NCBI GenBank assembly: GCA_019416285.1
Contig: DXXM01000007.1
Coordinates: 1-64,000 of the forward strand
Direction of reading: 5' to 3'
Source of the DNA: Bacteroidales bacterium
Lineage (GTDB): Bacteria; Bacteroidota; Bacteroidia; Bacteroidales; Muribaculaceae
Length of the DNA: 64,000 nucleotides
Notes under the pieces: model-generated
Database searches by the model: none
What the model saw: only the letters and a program-made list of their open reading frames with translations
Told to the model about the DNA's origin: nothing
In this document: one piece after another, positions 7,932 through 16,673 of the stretch
Layout of the letters: each line of letters starts with the position of its first letter
Numbering within the stretch: position 1 is the stretch's first letter
Translations under genes and position numbers: made by a program

Positions 7932-9266
7932 TTATGCTTGGGGAACTGCCGCGAGCACTACCTCGGTGAGAGTCGGATGGGCATGGACTGTCGACGAGAT
8001 TGCAGAGCCCTTGAGTCCGGATTGCATGGCGGTAGCCACCTCCTGAATCAGATCGGCGGCATGAGCCCCGCAGATATGGCAGCCGAGAATGGCGTCGGTA
8101 TCGGCATCGACAATCATCTTGACAAGTCCGTCGGGCTCACCCATCGCCAGAGCTTTGCCGTTGGCGCGGAAAGTGGCTTTGCCGATGCGGACATTGCGGC
8201 CATCCTGAGTGCAACGCTCTTCGGTCAGACCTACCATCGCACACTCGGGCACGGTAAAGACAGCAGAAGGAATTACATCAGTCGGCTTCGCAAGTCCGAG
8301 CGCGATTTTACCCTGACGGGTGGCGGCGTGAGCGAGCATACAGCGGCCGTTGACGTCGCCGATGGCATAAACCTTCACGTCGGCGGGAGCTTTTCCATCC
8401 TCAAACACCACAGTCATGTCATCATTGACAGCGATAGCGTTGCGGTTGAGTTTCGCGCCGGCTTCGGTGATTCCTTCCGGAAGATTCGGACGGCGCCCGA
8501 CCGCCATCAGCACCATTTCGGCACTGACGTTCTTCTCCTTGCCCTTGACGAGATAATTCACGACCGGTCCCTCCGTGATGGAGGTTACTTCCGCAGCGGT
8601 AATGATATTGATACCGCGGCGTTTCAGCGACATGCGCAGGCGCTTGGCTATCTCAGCGTCAAATGGCGGAAGTATTTCCTTGCAGTATTCAAGTACGGTG
8701 ACTTCCGTGCCGAAAGCGGCGAAGATGGATGCAAATTCCATCCCTATCACGCCGCCGCCTATGACGCAGAGTGATTTCGGCAGACGCTTGAGCGACAGAA
8801 TCTCGTCGCTTGTCAGCGCGCGCTCCTTTCCGGGAATCGGAAGCAGCGCGGGTTCTGAGCCTGTGGCTATAATGATTTCCGGAGCAGTGTATGTCTCGCC
8901 GTTAACCTCGATTTCCGAGGCAGTCTTGAATTTCGCGTCGCCATAGACCACATTTACATCCTTGAGCAGCGTTTTCACGCCTTCGCGAAGTTCTCCTACC
9001 ACCTTGTCCTTGCGCTCCATCACCTTTGCGAAATCAAGCGAGGAGCTGACATCCGCGAAACCGTATTCTCCGGCCTCGGCAAGCGTCATGGCCACTTCCG
9101 CAGAACGGCAGAGCGTTTTGGTGGGAATACAGCCGCGATTGAGGCAGGTTCCTCCCGGCTGGTCGCGCTCGATAAGCGTCACTTTCTTTCCGAGGGCCGC
9201 GCCCTCGACGGCTGTTTCATAACCGCCGGGGCCGGCTCCGATAATTATAAGATCTGATTTTTCCAT
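7932..9266 (-). CDS. lpdA: dihydrolipoyl dehydrogenase (L protein)
   Basis: A flavoprotein of 444 residues that reoxidises dihydrolipoyl groups with NAD+. It shows the N-terminal FAD-binding GAGPGGYETAV, the redox-active disulfide in GGTCLNRGCIPTK (C41, C46), the NAD-binding GGGVIGMEFASIF, the second FAD motif VYAIGDVNG and the C-terminal His-Glu catalytic pair in HAHPTLTEVV. It is the last gene of the glycine-cleavage operon, 2 bp after gcvPB, so its main partner is lipoylated GcvH, though it may also serve other complexes. Confidence 0.95.
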   Translation of the reverse strand: MEKSDLIIIGAGPGGYETAVEGAALGKKVTLIERDQPGGTCLNRGCIPTKTLCRSAEVAMTLAEAGEYGFADVSSSLDFAKVMERKDKVVGELREGVKTLLKDVNVVYGDAKFKTASEIEVNGETYTAPEIIIATGSEPALLPIPGKERALTSDEILSLKRLPKSLCVIGGGVIGMEFASIFAAFGTEVTVLEYCKEILPPFDAEIAKRLRMSLKRRGINIITAAEVTSITEGPVVNYLVKGKEKNVSAEMVLMAVGRRPNLPEGITEAGAKLNRNAIAVNDDMTVVFEDGKAPADVKVYAIGDVNGRCMLAHAATRQGKIALGLAKPTDVIPSAVFTVPECAMVGLTEERCTQDGRNVRIGKATFRANGKALAMGEPDGLVKMIVDADTDAILGCHICGAHAADLIQEVATAMQSGLKGSAISSTVHAHPTLTEVVLAAVPQA

Positions 9267-9268
9267 CC

Positions 9269-10747
9269 TCAGAGCATTGCGAAGGTGACTACGGGATTGA
9301 GTGCGGCCGCTGTGTCATCGGGCTTGCGGACGGGAGTCTCAAGCGGTGCGTTTTTCACCACGTCAGGAGTCTCGCGGGCTTCACGGGCAATGTCGCGCAT
9401 CACTTCGATGAACTCGTCGAGCGTCTCCTTGCTCTCGGTTTCGGTCGGCTCAATCATGAGCGACTCGTGGAAGAGGAGCGGGAAGTAGATTGTGGGAGCA
9501 TGGAAGCCGTGGTCGAGCAGACGTTTGGCCACATTGAGGGTGGTGACGCCGGTCGACTTGTCGGCGAGGCCGTCGAACACGAACTCATGCTTGCACACTC
9601 TGTCAATCGGCAGTGCGTAGAGGTCGCGCAGCGATTCCTTGATATAGTTTGCGTTGAGAGTGGCGAGTGTTCCGGCCATCTTCAGGCCGTCGCGCCCGAG
9701 CGAGAGGATGTAAGCCAGCGCACGGAGCTCTACGGCGAAGTTGCCGAGCCATGCCGAAATACGGCCGAGGGCCTCGGGGCCTTTCTCGGTGCCGAAATCG
9801 AGATTGAAGAGGTTCTCCTCCTTGTGGCTGTGTTTCACGACGCGCGGATTGGGCAGGAACTGCTCGAGACCGGCACGCACACCCACGGGGCCTGCGCCGG
9901 GACCGCCTCCGCCATGAGGGGTGGAGAAGGTCTTATGGAGATTGATGTGCATGACGTCGAAACCCATGTCGCCCGGCCGGGCTATGCCGAGCATCGGGTT
10001 GAGATTCGCACCGTCGTAATACATCAGCGCGCCGCAGGCATGTACCATCTCGGCAATCTGGGGAATATTGTGCTCGAAAATGCCCACAGTGTTCGGGTTG
10101 GTCATCATGATTGCGGCCACGGTGTCGTCGAGAAGAGGACGGAGTGCTTCCACATCGACTGTACCGTCGGGCAGACTCTTGACTTCGACCACTTTCAGAC
10201 CGGCCACAGCAGCCGATGCGGGGTTAGTGCCGTGTGCCGAATCGGGGACAATCACTTTAGTGCGCTTCATGTCGCCGCGGCTCTCGTGGTAGGCGCGGAT
10301 AACCATCAGGCCTGTCAGCTCGCCGTGGGCACCGGCGTAGGGATTGAGTGTGAACTCAGCCATGCCGCCGATTTCGCTGAGCATCTGCTGGAGGGTATAG
10401 TATGCCTCGAGAGCGCCCTGTACCGTAGCCGACGGCTGGAAGGGATGAAGGTTTGTAAACGCCGGAAGCGAGGCCATTTCCTCGTTGATTTTCGGGTTAT
10501 ACTTCATCGTGCAGGAGCCGAGGGGATAGAAACCGGTGTCGACGCCGAAATTGTTGGTCGACATATTGTTGTAGTGTCTTACCACTGTCAGCTCGTCGAC
10601 TTCGGGCAGTTCGGGAGCTTTTTCGCGCATAAGCCCGGCCGGAAGCGATGAAAGCGCGTCATCACATCCGTTGGCCGGCAGACTGTAGCCCTGACGTCCC
10701 GGACGTGAGAGCTCAAAAATCACTTTTCCGTAATATTTCTTATTCAT
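9269..10747 (-). CDS. gcvPB: glycine dehydrogenase (decarboxylating) subunit 2
   Basis: The C-terminal half of a split P protein, 492 residues. The PLP-binding lysine is in HINLHKTFSTPHGGGGPG (K272). TGFYPLGSCTMKYNPK near residue 72 and the DSAHGTNPASA segment are typical of the beta subunit. Together with GcvPA it decarboxylates glycine and passes the aminomethyl group to the lipoyl arm of GcvH. The gene is 17 bp after gcvPA. The two-subunit form is usual in many anaerobes. Confidence 0.95.
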   Translation of the reverse strand: MNKKYYGKVIFELSRPGRQGYSLPANGCDDALSSLPAGLMREKAPELPEVDELTVVRHYNNMSTNNFGVDTGFYPLGSCTMKYNPKINEEMASLPAFTNLHPFQPSATVQGALEAYYTLQQMLSEIGGMAEFTLNPYAGAHGELTGLMVIRAYHESRGDMKRTKVIVPDSAHGTNPASAAVAGLKVVEVKSLPDGTVDVEALRPLLDDTVAAIMMTNPNTVGIFEHNIPQIAEMVHACGALMYYDGANLNPMLGIARPGDMGFDVMHINLHKTFSTPHGGGGPGAGPVGVRAGLEQFLPNPRVVKHSHKEENLFNLDFGTEKGPEALGRISAWLGNFAVELRALAYILSLGRDGLKMAGTLATLNANYIKESLRDLYALPIDRVCKHEFVFDGLADKSTGVTTLNVAKRLLDHGFHAPTIYFPLLFHESLMIEPTETESKETLDEFIEVMRDIAREARETPDVVKNAPLETPVRKPDDTAAALNPVVTFAML

Positions 10748-10764
10748 TGTTTCGGGACATCAGA

Positions 10765-12150
10765 TCAGTTTGACATATTGTTTTGGTTCTCGTTGTTGAA
10801 CGCCGGCACTGTGGCTTTCGAAAATGTCTGCGCGCGCCAGATATAGCGGTCGATTTCCTCGCGGGTGCGCGTTTCGGTGACGCACACAAGGAGTTCGTCG
10901 TCCGAAATCATCACGCCGGGCAGACAGCCGCAGGTAGTGCAGACCTCCACGAAATCGGCGAGCTTGACCTCTCCCTTGAATCTAACCACAAATTCATTGA
11001 GGAAGGGCTTGTCGGGATATTTCAGCTCGAAAGCACCGGTCTCTACAAGGCGTTTCGCAAGATAGTGAGCGCCGGAGGCTGAAAGCTCGTTGACCTCACG
11101 CAGCCCCTTCGCTCCCATCAGAGAGAGATAGATGGCCACGTAGAGAGCCATCAGACCCTGGTTCGAACAGATGTTTGAAGTGGCCTTGTCGCGGCGGATA
11201 TGCTGCTCGCGTGCCTGGAGGGTGAGCACGAACACTCTCTGTCCCTCGGCGTCGGTTGTCGCGCCTACGATTCGGCCCGGCAGCTTGCGGATGAGCGCCT
11301 TGGTGCAGCAGATATAGCCGAGATACGGGCCGCCGAAGTTGAGCGGCATGCCGAGCGACTGGGCTTCGCCGGCGGCGATGTCGGCCCCCCACTCTCCGGG
11401 AGTGCGGATGACGCCGAGAGCCGAGGCGGGAGCGGTCATTATGAGGAGCGCCTTGGCTGCATGGACTGTGTCGGCAAGGCCGGTATAGTCCTCAAGTATG
11501 CCGTAGAAGTTGGGCGTGGCCACGATTACGCCTGCCACATCCCCGGCTGCGAGCATTTCCTTCACCGCGTCGAGGTCAGTGACGCCCTCCTTTTCGGGAA
11601 TGGTGTCGACGGTGACGCCGTGATAGTGGGCGTAGGTGTCGATTACGTCGCGGTATATGGGATTGAGCGTTGCCGATACGAGCACGCGGTTTTTCTTGCG
11701 CGCATGGGCCACCGCCATCATCATAGCTTCGGCTACCGCAGTCGTGCCGTCATACATCGAGGCGTTTGAGACCTCCATGCCTGTCAGCTGACTCATCATC
11801 GACTGGTATTCGAAGATATACTGGAGCGTGCCCTGCGAGATTTCGGGCTGATAGGGAGTGTAGGCGGTCAGAAACTCGGAGCGCGCGGCAATCGACTGCG
11901 CCACGGCGGGAGTATAGTGGTCATAGAAACCGGCGCCTGCGAAACAGGTCAGAGGCTGGTTCTTGGCGGCGAGGCCCTCGAAGAAATCGCGCACCTCTTT
12001 TTCGCTCATCTGAGGCCGGAGGTCGTAGTCGCGTTTCAGTTTGAGGCTGTCGGGGACATCGCTGTAAAGCTCGTCGAGGCTTTTCATGCCGCAGCGTTCA
12101 AGCATAGCGGCGATGTCGTCCGGAGTATGGGGAAAATATCTGTGTGTCAC
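10765..12150 (-). CDS. gcvPA: glycine dehydrogenase (decarboxylating) subunit 1
   Basis: The N-terminal half of the split P protein, 461 residues. It begins with YFPHTPDDIAAMLERCG, and contains TAYTPYQPEISQGTLQYIFE and NFGGPYLGYICC, all typical of GcvPA. It lacks the PLP lysine, which is in GcvPB. It follows gcvH by about 60 bp. The two subunits are predicted to form an alpha2-beta2 enzyme in the cytoplasm. Confidence 0.95.
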   Translation of the reverse strand: MTHRYFPHTPDDIAAMLERCGMKSLDELYSDVPDSLKLKRDYDLRPQMSEKEVRDFFEGLAAKNQPLTCFAGAGFYDHYTPAVAQSIAARSEFLTAYTPYQPEISQGTLQYIFEYQSMMSQLTGMEVSNASMYDGTTAVAEAMMMAVAHARKKNRVLVSATLNPIYRDVIDTYAHYHGVTVDTIPEKEGVTDLDAVKEMLAAGDVAGVIVATPNFYGILEDYTGLADTVHAAKALLIMTAPASALGVIRTPGEWGADIAAGEAQSLGMPLNFGGPYLGYICCTKALIRKLPGRIVGATTDAEGQRVFVLTLQAREQHIRRDKATSNICSNQGLMALYVAIYLSLMGAKGLREVNELSASGAHYLAKRLVETGAFELKYPDKPFLNEFVVRFKGEVKLADFVEVCTTCGCLPGVMISDDELLVCVTETRTREEIDRYIWRAQTFSKATVPAFNNENQNNMSN

Positions 12151-12210
12151 TTTTTATGTGATATGAAGGTGAGATACAGTAAATTTCGTGATGGATGATT
12201 CTGACTCAAA

Positions 12211-12585
12211 TCAATGCTCAGACTCGCAGAAAGCCTTGTAAGCCTCCTCGTCCATGAGGTTGTCGAGTTCGGAGGGGTCGGTGAGCTCGATTTTCACAAT
12301 CCAGTTCTTCATGGCATCCTCATTGATGAGGCGCGGATTGTCGATGAGTTCCTCGTTTGACTCGATGACAGCGCCGCTCACGGGAGCGAAGAGGTCGCTT
12401 GCAGCCTTCACGCTCTCCACAGCACCGAATTCCTCGCCTGCGGTAAGGTCATCGCCCTGCTCGGGCATATCGACGTAGACCACATTGCCGAGTGCATGCT
12501 GCGCATAGTCGCTGATGCCGATATAACCTGTGTTGCCGTCAACTGTTACATACTCATGTGTGCGGGAATAATATGTCTTGCTCAT
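12211..12585 (-). CDS. gcvH: glycine cleavage system H protein
   Basis: The lipoyl carrier of the glycine-cleavage system, 124 residues, normal length. The lipoylated lysine is K60 in GAVESVKAASD. The segment YIGISDYAQHALGNVVYVD is the conserved N-terminal half of the fold. It shuttles the aminomethyl group between GcvP, GcvT and Lpd. The operon also carries a lipoate ligase (13894-14874) that could load this lysine. Confidence 0.96.
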   Translation of the reverse strand: MSKTYYSRTHEYVTVDGNTGYIGISDYAQHALGNVVYVDMPEQGDDLTAGEEFGAVESVKAASDLFAPVSGAVIESNEELIDNPRLINEDAMKNWIVKIELTDPSELDNLMDEEAYKAFCESEH

Positions 12586-12737
12586 AACTGTATATTTTTA
12601 GAAATTATTTTACTTTGGTTATTTATATGAATAGAATTTTTGAATAGAAAACTTCTCTATAATTTAGTAGAAAAAACTTCTCTGTATAAGAATCACCACA
12701 GTGCCTCCGCTCAAGGAAAAACAATCGCGTCAGCTCT

Positions 12738-12769
12738 ATTATGAATTATGCATTACGCATTATGAATTA
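12738..12769. repeat. short direct repeat ATTATGAATTA x2
   Basis: ATTATGAATTA occurs at 12738-12748 and 12759-12769, separated by a near-palindromic TGCATTACGC core. The second copy contains the gcvT stop codon. The 181-bp gcvT-gcvH gap also holds two copies of AAACTTCTCT (around 12649 and 12674). I see no clear promoter or terminator in it, so gcvH is probably transcribed from upstream. Confidence 0.5.
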
Positions 12770-13864
12770 CTTCTTATACGATTTCTTATAGAATTTCTTT
12801 GCCACGACCTTGGCGGGGAAAGTCTTTCGGCGGATGCGGATTTTAAGCTCATTGTCCTTGACTGCGTAGGGAGTCTGAATGAGAGCGGTGGCGATACTCT
12901 TGTCGACCGAGATACCGCGGTAGCCGGTGGTTACATATCCGATAACTTCATCGTCGGCGTTGAGCACCTCGTAGCCGTGGCGCGGAATCGCGCGGTCAAG
13001 CAGTTCTAGGCCCACGAGCTTGCGGGGCGCACCCTCGGCCTTCTGACGCTCGATAACCTCACGACCGATAAATTCGGGCTTTTCGAGTTTCACGAACATC
13101 GACAGTCCGGCCTCGACGGGAGTGATATCGTCGGCAAGCTCGTCGCCGTAAAGCGGCAGCCCGACCTCGAAACGCAGAGTGTCGCGGCATCCGAGTCCGC
13201 AGGGAGCCACCTTGCCCGAAGCGATGAGTTTGTCCCAGAGATTGCGGATGGTATCGTGGTCGGAATAAATCTCGAAACCGTCCTCGCCCGTGTAACCTGT
13301 GCGGCTCACGAGTATATGCTTTCCCTCATAGGTAGCCTCGGTGAAGGTATAGAATGTCAGTTCCTGGCAGCGGATGTCGAGGATATTTTCAAGCGCAGCT
13401 TCCGCTTCGGGACCCTGAACGGCGATTTCGCCGATTTCATCGCTGATATTTTTGATTTCCACGTCGTAGCCCTCGGCCTGACTTTCAATCCACGCCACAT
13501 CCTTTGCGATGTTCGATGCGTTGATGACGAGGAGGAAGTCATTGTCGCCGCGCTTGTAGACAAGCAGGTCGTCCACCACTCCACCCTGCGGGTTGAGCAT
13601 CATGCCATAGAGGATACCGCCGTCGGCAAGTCCGGTCACGTTGTTGGAAAATATATGGTTGACATACTTTTCGGCCTCCGGTCCATTGACCGTGACCTCG
13701 CCCATGTGGGAAACGTCGAAAACTCCGCAGGCGTTTCTGACTGCATTGTGCTCCTCGACGATACCTGCATACTGGATGGGCATATCGAAGCCGCCGAATG
13801 GACTCATCTGGGCTCCAAGGGCGACATGTTTGTCATAAAGACAGGTTCTTCTCAATTCTTCCAT
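12767..13864 (-). CDS. gcvT: aminomethyltransferase (T protein)
   Basis: A 365-residue tetrahydrofolate-dependent enzyme that releases ammonia from the aminomethyl group on GcvH and forms 5,10-methylene-THF. Recognisable segments: MSPFGGFDMPIQYAGIVEEH near the N terminus, VFDVSHMGEV, GYTGEDGFEIY and CGLGCRDTLRFEVGLPLYG, all standard for GcvT. Length is normal. It lies 29 bp after the lipoate ligase and before gcvH. Confidence 0.96.
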   Translation of the reverse strand: MEELRRTCLYDKHVALGAQMSPFGGFDMPIQYAGIVEEHNAVRNACGVFDVSHMGEVTVNGPEAEKYVNHIFSNNVTGLADGGILYGMMLNPQGGVVDDLLVYKRGDNDFLLVINASNIAKDVAWIESQAEGYDVEIKNISDEIGEIAVQGPEAEAALENILDIRCQELTFYTFTEATYEGKHILVSRTGYTGEDGFEIYSDHDTIRNLWDKLIASGKVAPCGLGCRDTLRFEVGLPLYGDELADDITPVEAGLSMFVKLEKPEFIGREVIERQKAEGAPRKLVGLELLDRAIPRHGYEVLNADDEVIGYVTTGYRGISVDKSIATALIQTPYAVKDNELKIRIRRKTFPAKVVAKKFYKKSYKK

Positions 13865-13893
13865 TTTCGAATTGGTGTTTTAGTGTGGTTTAT

Positions 13894-14874
13894 TCAGAAT
13901 ATAAGGTTGATGAATTTTTCTGTTGTCAGTCCGGGGACGAGTTTCGGCAGGTCAATGGCATCGAGCGCCTTCCCGACAGCCTCTTTCTCATAGGGACACC
14001 CTATAAGGGCTGCGGCAACGGCGGTTGCGGTGTCGGAATTTTCGAGATAGTCGCCAGTGAGCTCTATGCCGGTGATTGCGCCGCGGTCGGTCGTCATGTC
14101 GACGGCCATCTCCCCTATTCCCTCAAGCCTCTCGCAGTAATGCAGGCTCCCTTTCGGATTCTTTCCTGCAAGCCATCCGGGGGCATAATATTCCTGCTCG
14201 ATTTTCTCGATTTCGCGGATTTCATCCTCGCCGAGCACGAGCGTCGTTCCTCCCTGTGGCACAGTGGTCAGCACATGTTTCAGGAAATCCCCTATGGAAA
14301 GTTCGGGAAGATGCTCCTTTATAGTAGTGACGCGACTGCGGGTCGACTGTACGCCGTGCGACGTGAGTTTCGTCTGCGACGGGCGCAGCGTGCCTGCCAT
14401 CAGCACCGGGTCATAGTCATAGAGCATCGTTCCGTGGACTATACTGCGGCCCGGAAGATGATAATATGCGTTGCCCGACACTTTGCGGGAACAGATGAGA
14501 ATGTCGTTGCGGGAATTGTCGGAAGCATCGAGTCCGAGTTGGCGCAGAGCCTCTGCCACCATTGATGTGTATTCGCTGAAAGTGGTGCAGACATCGTTCG
14601 ACGATGTCACGTAGGAAAACATGATATTGTTCCTGTCGGCCACCACCGCTCCCCCGCCGCTCTTCCGACGGAAAATCTCTACCCCGTTTTCACGGCAGAA
14701 ATCTATGTTTATCTCCTTTTCGAGCAGCTGATTGCGGCCGACGATTACAGAGGGCTTCACCTGCCATGCGAAGAAGAAATCCCTGTCAGGATAAGCCTTG
14801 GCGAGATATTCCTCTTCAGCGAGATAGAAAGCCAGTCGGCGCGTGCGTGAGTCATTGATGACTGCTAAATCCAT
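13894..14874 (-). CDS. lplA: lipoate-protein ligase A
   Basis: A 326-residue ligase that activates free lipoate with ATP and attaches it to lysines of acceptor domains. The family motifs RRKSGGGAVVADRNNIMFSY (lipoyl-AMP site) and SGNAYYHLPGRSIVHGTMLYD are present, and a C-terminal accessory domain follows the catalytic domain, as in LplA. It is the first gene of the glycine-cleavage operon, so its likely acceptor is GcvH. This suggests reliance on scavenged lipoate; whether LipA/LipB exist elsewhere cannot be seen here. Confidence 0.92.
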   Translation of the reverse strand: MDLAVINDSRTRRLAFYLAEEEYLAKAYPDRDFFFAWQVKPSVIVGRNQLLEKEINIDFCRENGVEIFRRKSGGGAVVADRNNIMFSYVTSSNDVCTTFSEYTSMVAEALRQLGLDASDNSRNDILICSRKVSGNAYYHLPGRSIVHGTMLYDYDPVLMAGTLRPSQTKLTSHGVQSTRSRVTTIKEHLPELSIGDFLKHVLTTVPQGGTTLVLGEDEIREIEKIEQEYYAPGWLAGKNPKGSLHYCERLEGIGEMAVDMTTDRGAITGIELTGDYLENSDTATAVAAALIGCPYEKEAVGKALDAIDLPKLVPGLTTEKFINLIF

Positions 14875-14925
14875 TTGTGAGGTATAGATTTAATGATTAT
14901 AGGCCACATCTCGGGTGACCCACTG

Positions 14926-14933
14926 CAAAAGTA
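14926..14933 (-). promoter_or_regulatory. -7 box for the lplA-gcv operon
   Basis: CAAAAGTA on the plus strand reads TACTTTTG on the minus strand, about 50 bp before the lplA start. No well-placed TTG element. It would drive the whole six-gene operon. Confidence 0.4.
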
Positions 14934-14987
14934 GTAAATTTTAAATACAAAACTACATTTCCGCCCGAAAATTCCTCTAAAAATATG

Positions 14988-15014
14988 GCTAACGACAATA
15001 TTACTGTCGTTGGC
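14988..15014 (-). terminator. terminator of the hxlR gene
   Basis: Arms 14988-14997 and 15005-15014 form a 10-bp stem with one G-U pair and a 7-nt loop. On the minus strand it is followed by the AT-rich CATATTTTTAG. It lies 20 bp after the hxlR stop. Confidence 0.65.
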
Positions 15015-15033
15015 AGGGTCCATACGCATTGAA

Positions 15034-15384
15034 TTATTTCGAATTTCCGCGATTCGACATTATCCTGTCGAAATTCTCATGTCCCCATTCGAGAAGCGCT
15101 TCCACATGCGGAAGTAGTGTCCGGCCGAAATCAGTCACCGAATATTCAGTGCGCGGCGGCACATCCGGAAAGAGCTCCCTGCTGATTAGTCCGTCGGTGG
15201 CGAGCTGCCGGAGCACCTGCGACAACACTTTCTCGGACACCGACGGGATGTTGCGGTAGAGTTCATTGAAGCGTACCGGTTCATTCTCGGAAATCTTCAT
15301 GAGAACCACCAGCGCCCATTTGTTGCCGAGCCATTCAAGCATTGGAGCCGCCTTGCAGTATTCGTAGTCTAATTTTTTGGCCAT
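15034..15384 (-). CDS. HxlR-family transcriptional regulator
   Basis: A winged-helix regulator of 116 residues from the chosen start (MAKKLDYEYC). It has the family pattern of a single N-terminal cysteine (C10) followed by PMLEWLGNKWALVVLMKI, then VSEKVLSQVLRQLATDGLI for the recognition helix and a PPRTEYSVTDFGRTLLP wing. Such regulators often sense electrophiles, oxidants or flavin-related stress through the cysteine and repress a neighbouring oxidoreductase. It is divergent from the flavoprotein at 15543. A longer reading from 15423 exists but adds 13 atypical residues. Confidence 0.88.
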   Translation of the reverse strand: MAKKLDYEYCKAAPMLEWLGNKWALVVLMKISENEPVRFNELYRNIPSVSEKVLSQVLRQLATDGLISRELFPDVPPRTEYSVTDFGRTLLPHVEALLEWGHENFDRIMSNRGNSK

Positions 15385-15430
15385 ATTTCGTAATTCAAAA
15401 CACTCTGACAGCGAGCTATACAAACTTTCA

Positions 15431-15456
15431 GGTAAGTGTCAGACCTCCCGGTAAGT
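15431..15456. promoter_or_regulatory. possible HxlR operator (GGTAAGT repeats)
   Basis: GGTAAGT occurs as a direct repeat at 15431-15437 and 15450-15456, 19 bp apart start to start. The array ends 2 bp before the -33 TTG of the flavoprotein promoter. It lies in the shared region between the divergent regulator and target. Confidence 0.45.
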
Positions 15457-15458
15457 TA

Positions 15459-15489
15459 TTGCTTCCGCTCTGATAATTACCTAATTTTG
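15459..15489 (+). promoter_or_regulatory. Bacteroidota-type promoter for the flavoprotein gene
   Basis: TTG (15459-15461), 20 bp, then TAATTTTG (15482-15489), a near-perfect match. The start codon is at 15543. Confidence 0.7.
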
Positions 15490-15542
15490 CAACACAAAAT
15501 TAATTATAATTCTCCATATCACGGTAATACATATTATTAATA

Positions 15543-16169
15543 ATGAAAACTGTAATAATCAACGGAAGCCCCCGGAAAAATGGTAACACCGCGAAAATAT
15601 GCGTATCGTTTGCGGAGGGCATACGGGTAAAGTATCCTGATGCCGAAATCAATTCCGTACATCTTTATGACCTTACATTCAAAGGTTGCCTCAGTTGTTT
15701 TTCATGTAAACTGAAAGGGGGCAAAAACTATGGCCGATGCAGTGTCGTGGATGAATTGTCGCCGGTTCTCCGGATTGCGGCGGAGGCGGATTGTCTTGTT
15801 ATTGCCAGCCCGATATATCTGATGGATGTGACGGGGATGATGAAATCCTTCCTTGAACGGCTTTGTTTTCCTTTCGGTTCATACGCATACGGTTATCGCT
15901 CCCTGGCGCCCAAAAAGATGCGCACTGTAACGATTTACACCATGAACTGTCTCCCTGAGATGGCCCCTATGTCGGCAATGGATACCGTCGACAGATTCCT
16001 CGGTCATATATTCACACCACCGGAACGTCTGTGCGCTTACAATACATACCAATTTAACGACTACTCAAAATATGTGGTGGAAGTATTTTCGGAAACCGAT
16101 AAAGCACGCTATAACGCAGACAGATTTCCGAAAATACTTCATGAAGCTTTCCTCCTCGGAACGAAATGA
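15543..16169 (+). CDS. flavodoxin-like NAD(P)H-dependent oxidoreductase
   Basis: A 208-residue protein of the flavodoxin/NADPH-dependent FMN-reductase fold. The FMN phosphate loop is GSPRKNGNTAKI at residues 8-19, and VIASPIYLMDVTGMMKSFLER is the second flavin-contact region. CLSCFSCK near residue 50 is the cysteine pattern seen in iron-sulfur flavoproteins, although its spacing is not a full cluster motif. It probably reduces quinones or other electrophiles under HxlR control. Its last codons are followed at once by a barrel-gene remnant. Confidence 0.85.
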   Translation: MKTVIINGSPRKNGNTAKICVSFAEGIRVKYPDAEINSVHLYDLTFKGCLSCFSCKLKGGKNYGRCSVVDELSPVLRIAAEADCLVIASPIYLMDVTGMMKSFLERLCFPFGSYAYGYRSLAPKKMRTVTIYTMNCLPEMAPMSAMDTVDRFLGHIFTPPERLCAYNTYQFNDYSKYVVEVFSETDKARYNADRFPKILHEAFLLGTK

Positions 16170-16557
16170 TATTCTTACTGGTCGGAAATCACAGAATAAT
16201 CCGCTGCTGTTCTGGAATTTGTATAATACACTCTCTTTAGGTAAAGGTTTTATGCTGAGTGCCGATGTCACGGGGCACACGTGTGGCGACATGGATGTCG
16301 TGACGTTGAAACCCTCATGGCAGATAAACCTCGGGTTGACCTTGAATCTCAACGATTGGTACTTCCAGCTTGCCGCTACCGATATTTTCAGAACAGCCAG
16401 GAACTCAATGATAACGTATGGCAGCAGAATGAGGCTTGACAAGTGGAACTACAGTGATTCGCAGGCGCTCCGGCTCATGATAAGATATTCGTTCAATACC
16501 GCTTCAAGCAAATACAAAGGTTCATCTGCCGGAATATCCGAAAGACAGCGTTTCTGA
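16168..16557 (+). pseudogene. 3' remnant of an outer-membrane beta-barrel gene
   Basis: The reading frame gives about 129 residues that look like the C-terminal end of a TonB-receptor-like outer-membrane barrel (as at 25813-28368): LNLNDWYFQLAATDIFRTA, DKWNYSDSQALRLMIRYSFN and a KYKGSSAGISERQRF tail typical of Bacteroidota barrel proteins. No plug or N-terminal part is present and no signal peptide precedes it. It begins directly after the flavoprotein stop. It is therefore a truncated remnant. The rest of the ORF upstream of 16168 is a shadow of the flavoprotein gene. Confidence 0.75.
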
Positions 16558-16673
16558 ACGCTCCATTCGCTTTTTCCCGACAAAATATCAGGCTCTGACA
16601 ATAAATCGCGGAGGGGATGCGTTTATGTGATATAGGAAATCAAACTCCGTTGTTTATTAATTCAGGTTCGCCT

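Noticed and set aside
9467..10651. Long plus-strand ORF (394 codons) across gcvPB
   Set aside because: Antisense shadow of a clear gcvPB gene; His/Glu/Gly-rich composition typical of reversed GC-rich coding sequence.
14875..15033. Glycine riboswitch before the glycine-cleavage operon
   Set aside because: The interval holds only an operon -7 box and the hxlR terminator; no tandem aptamer structure is visible.
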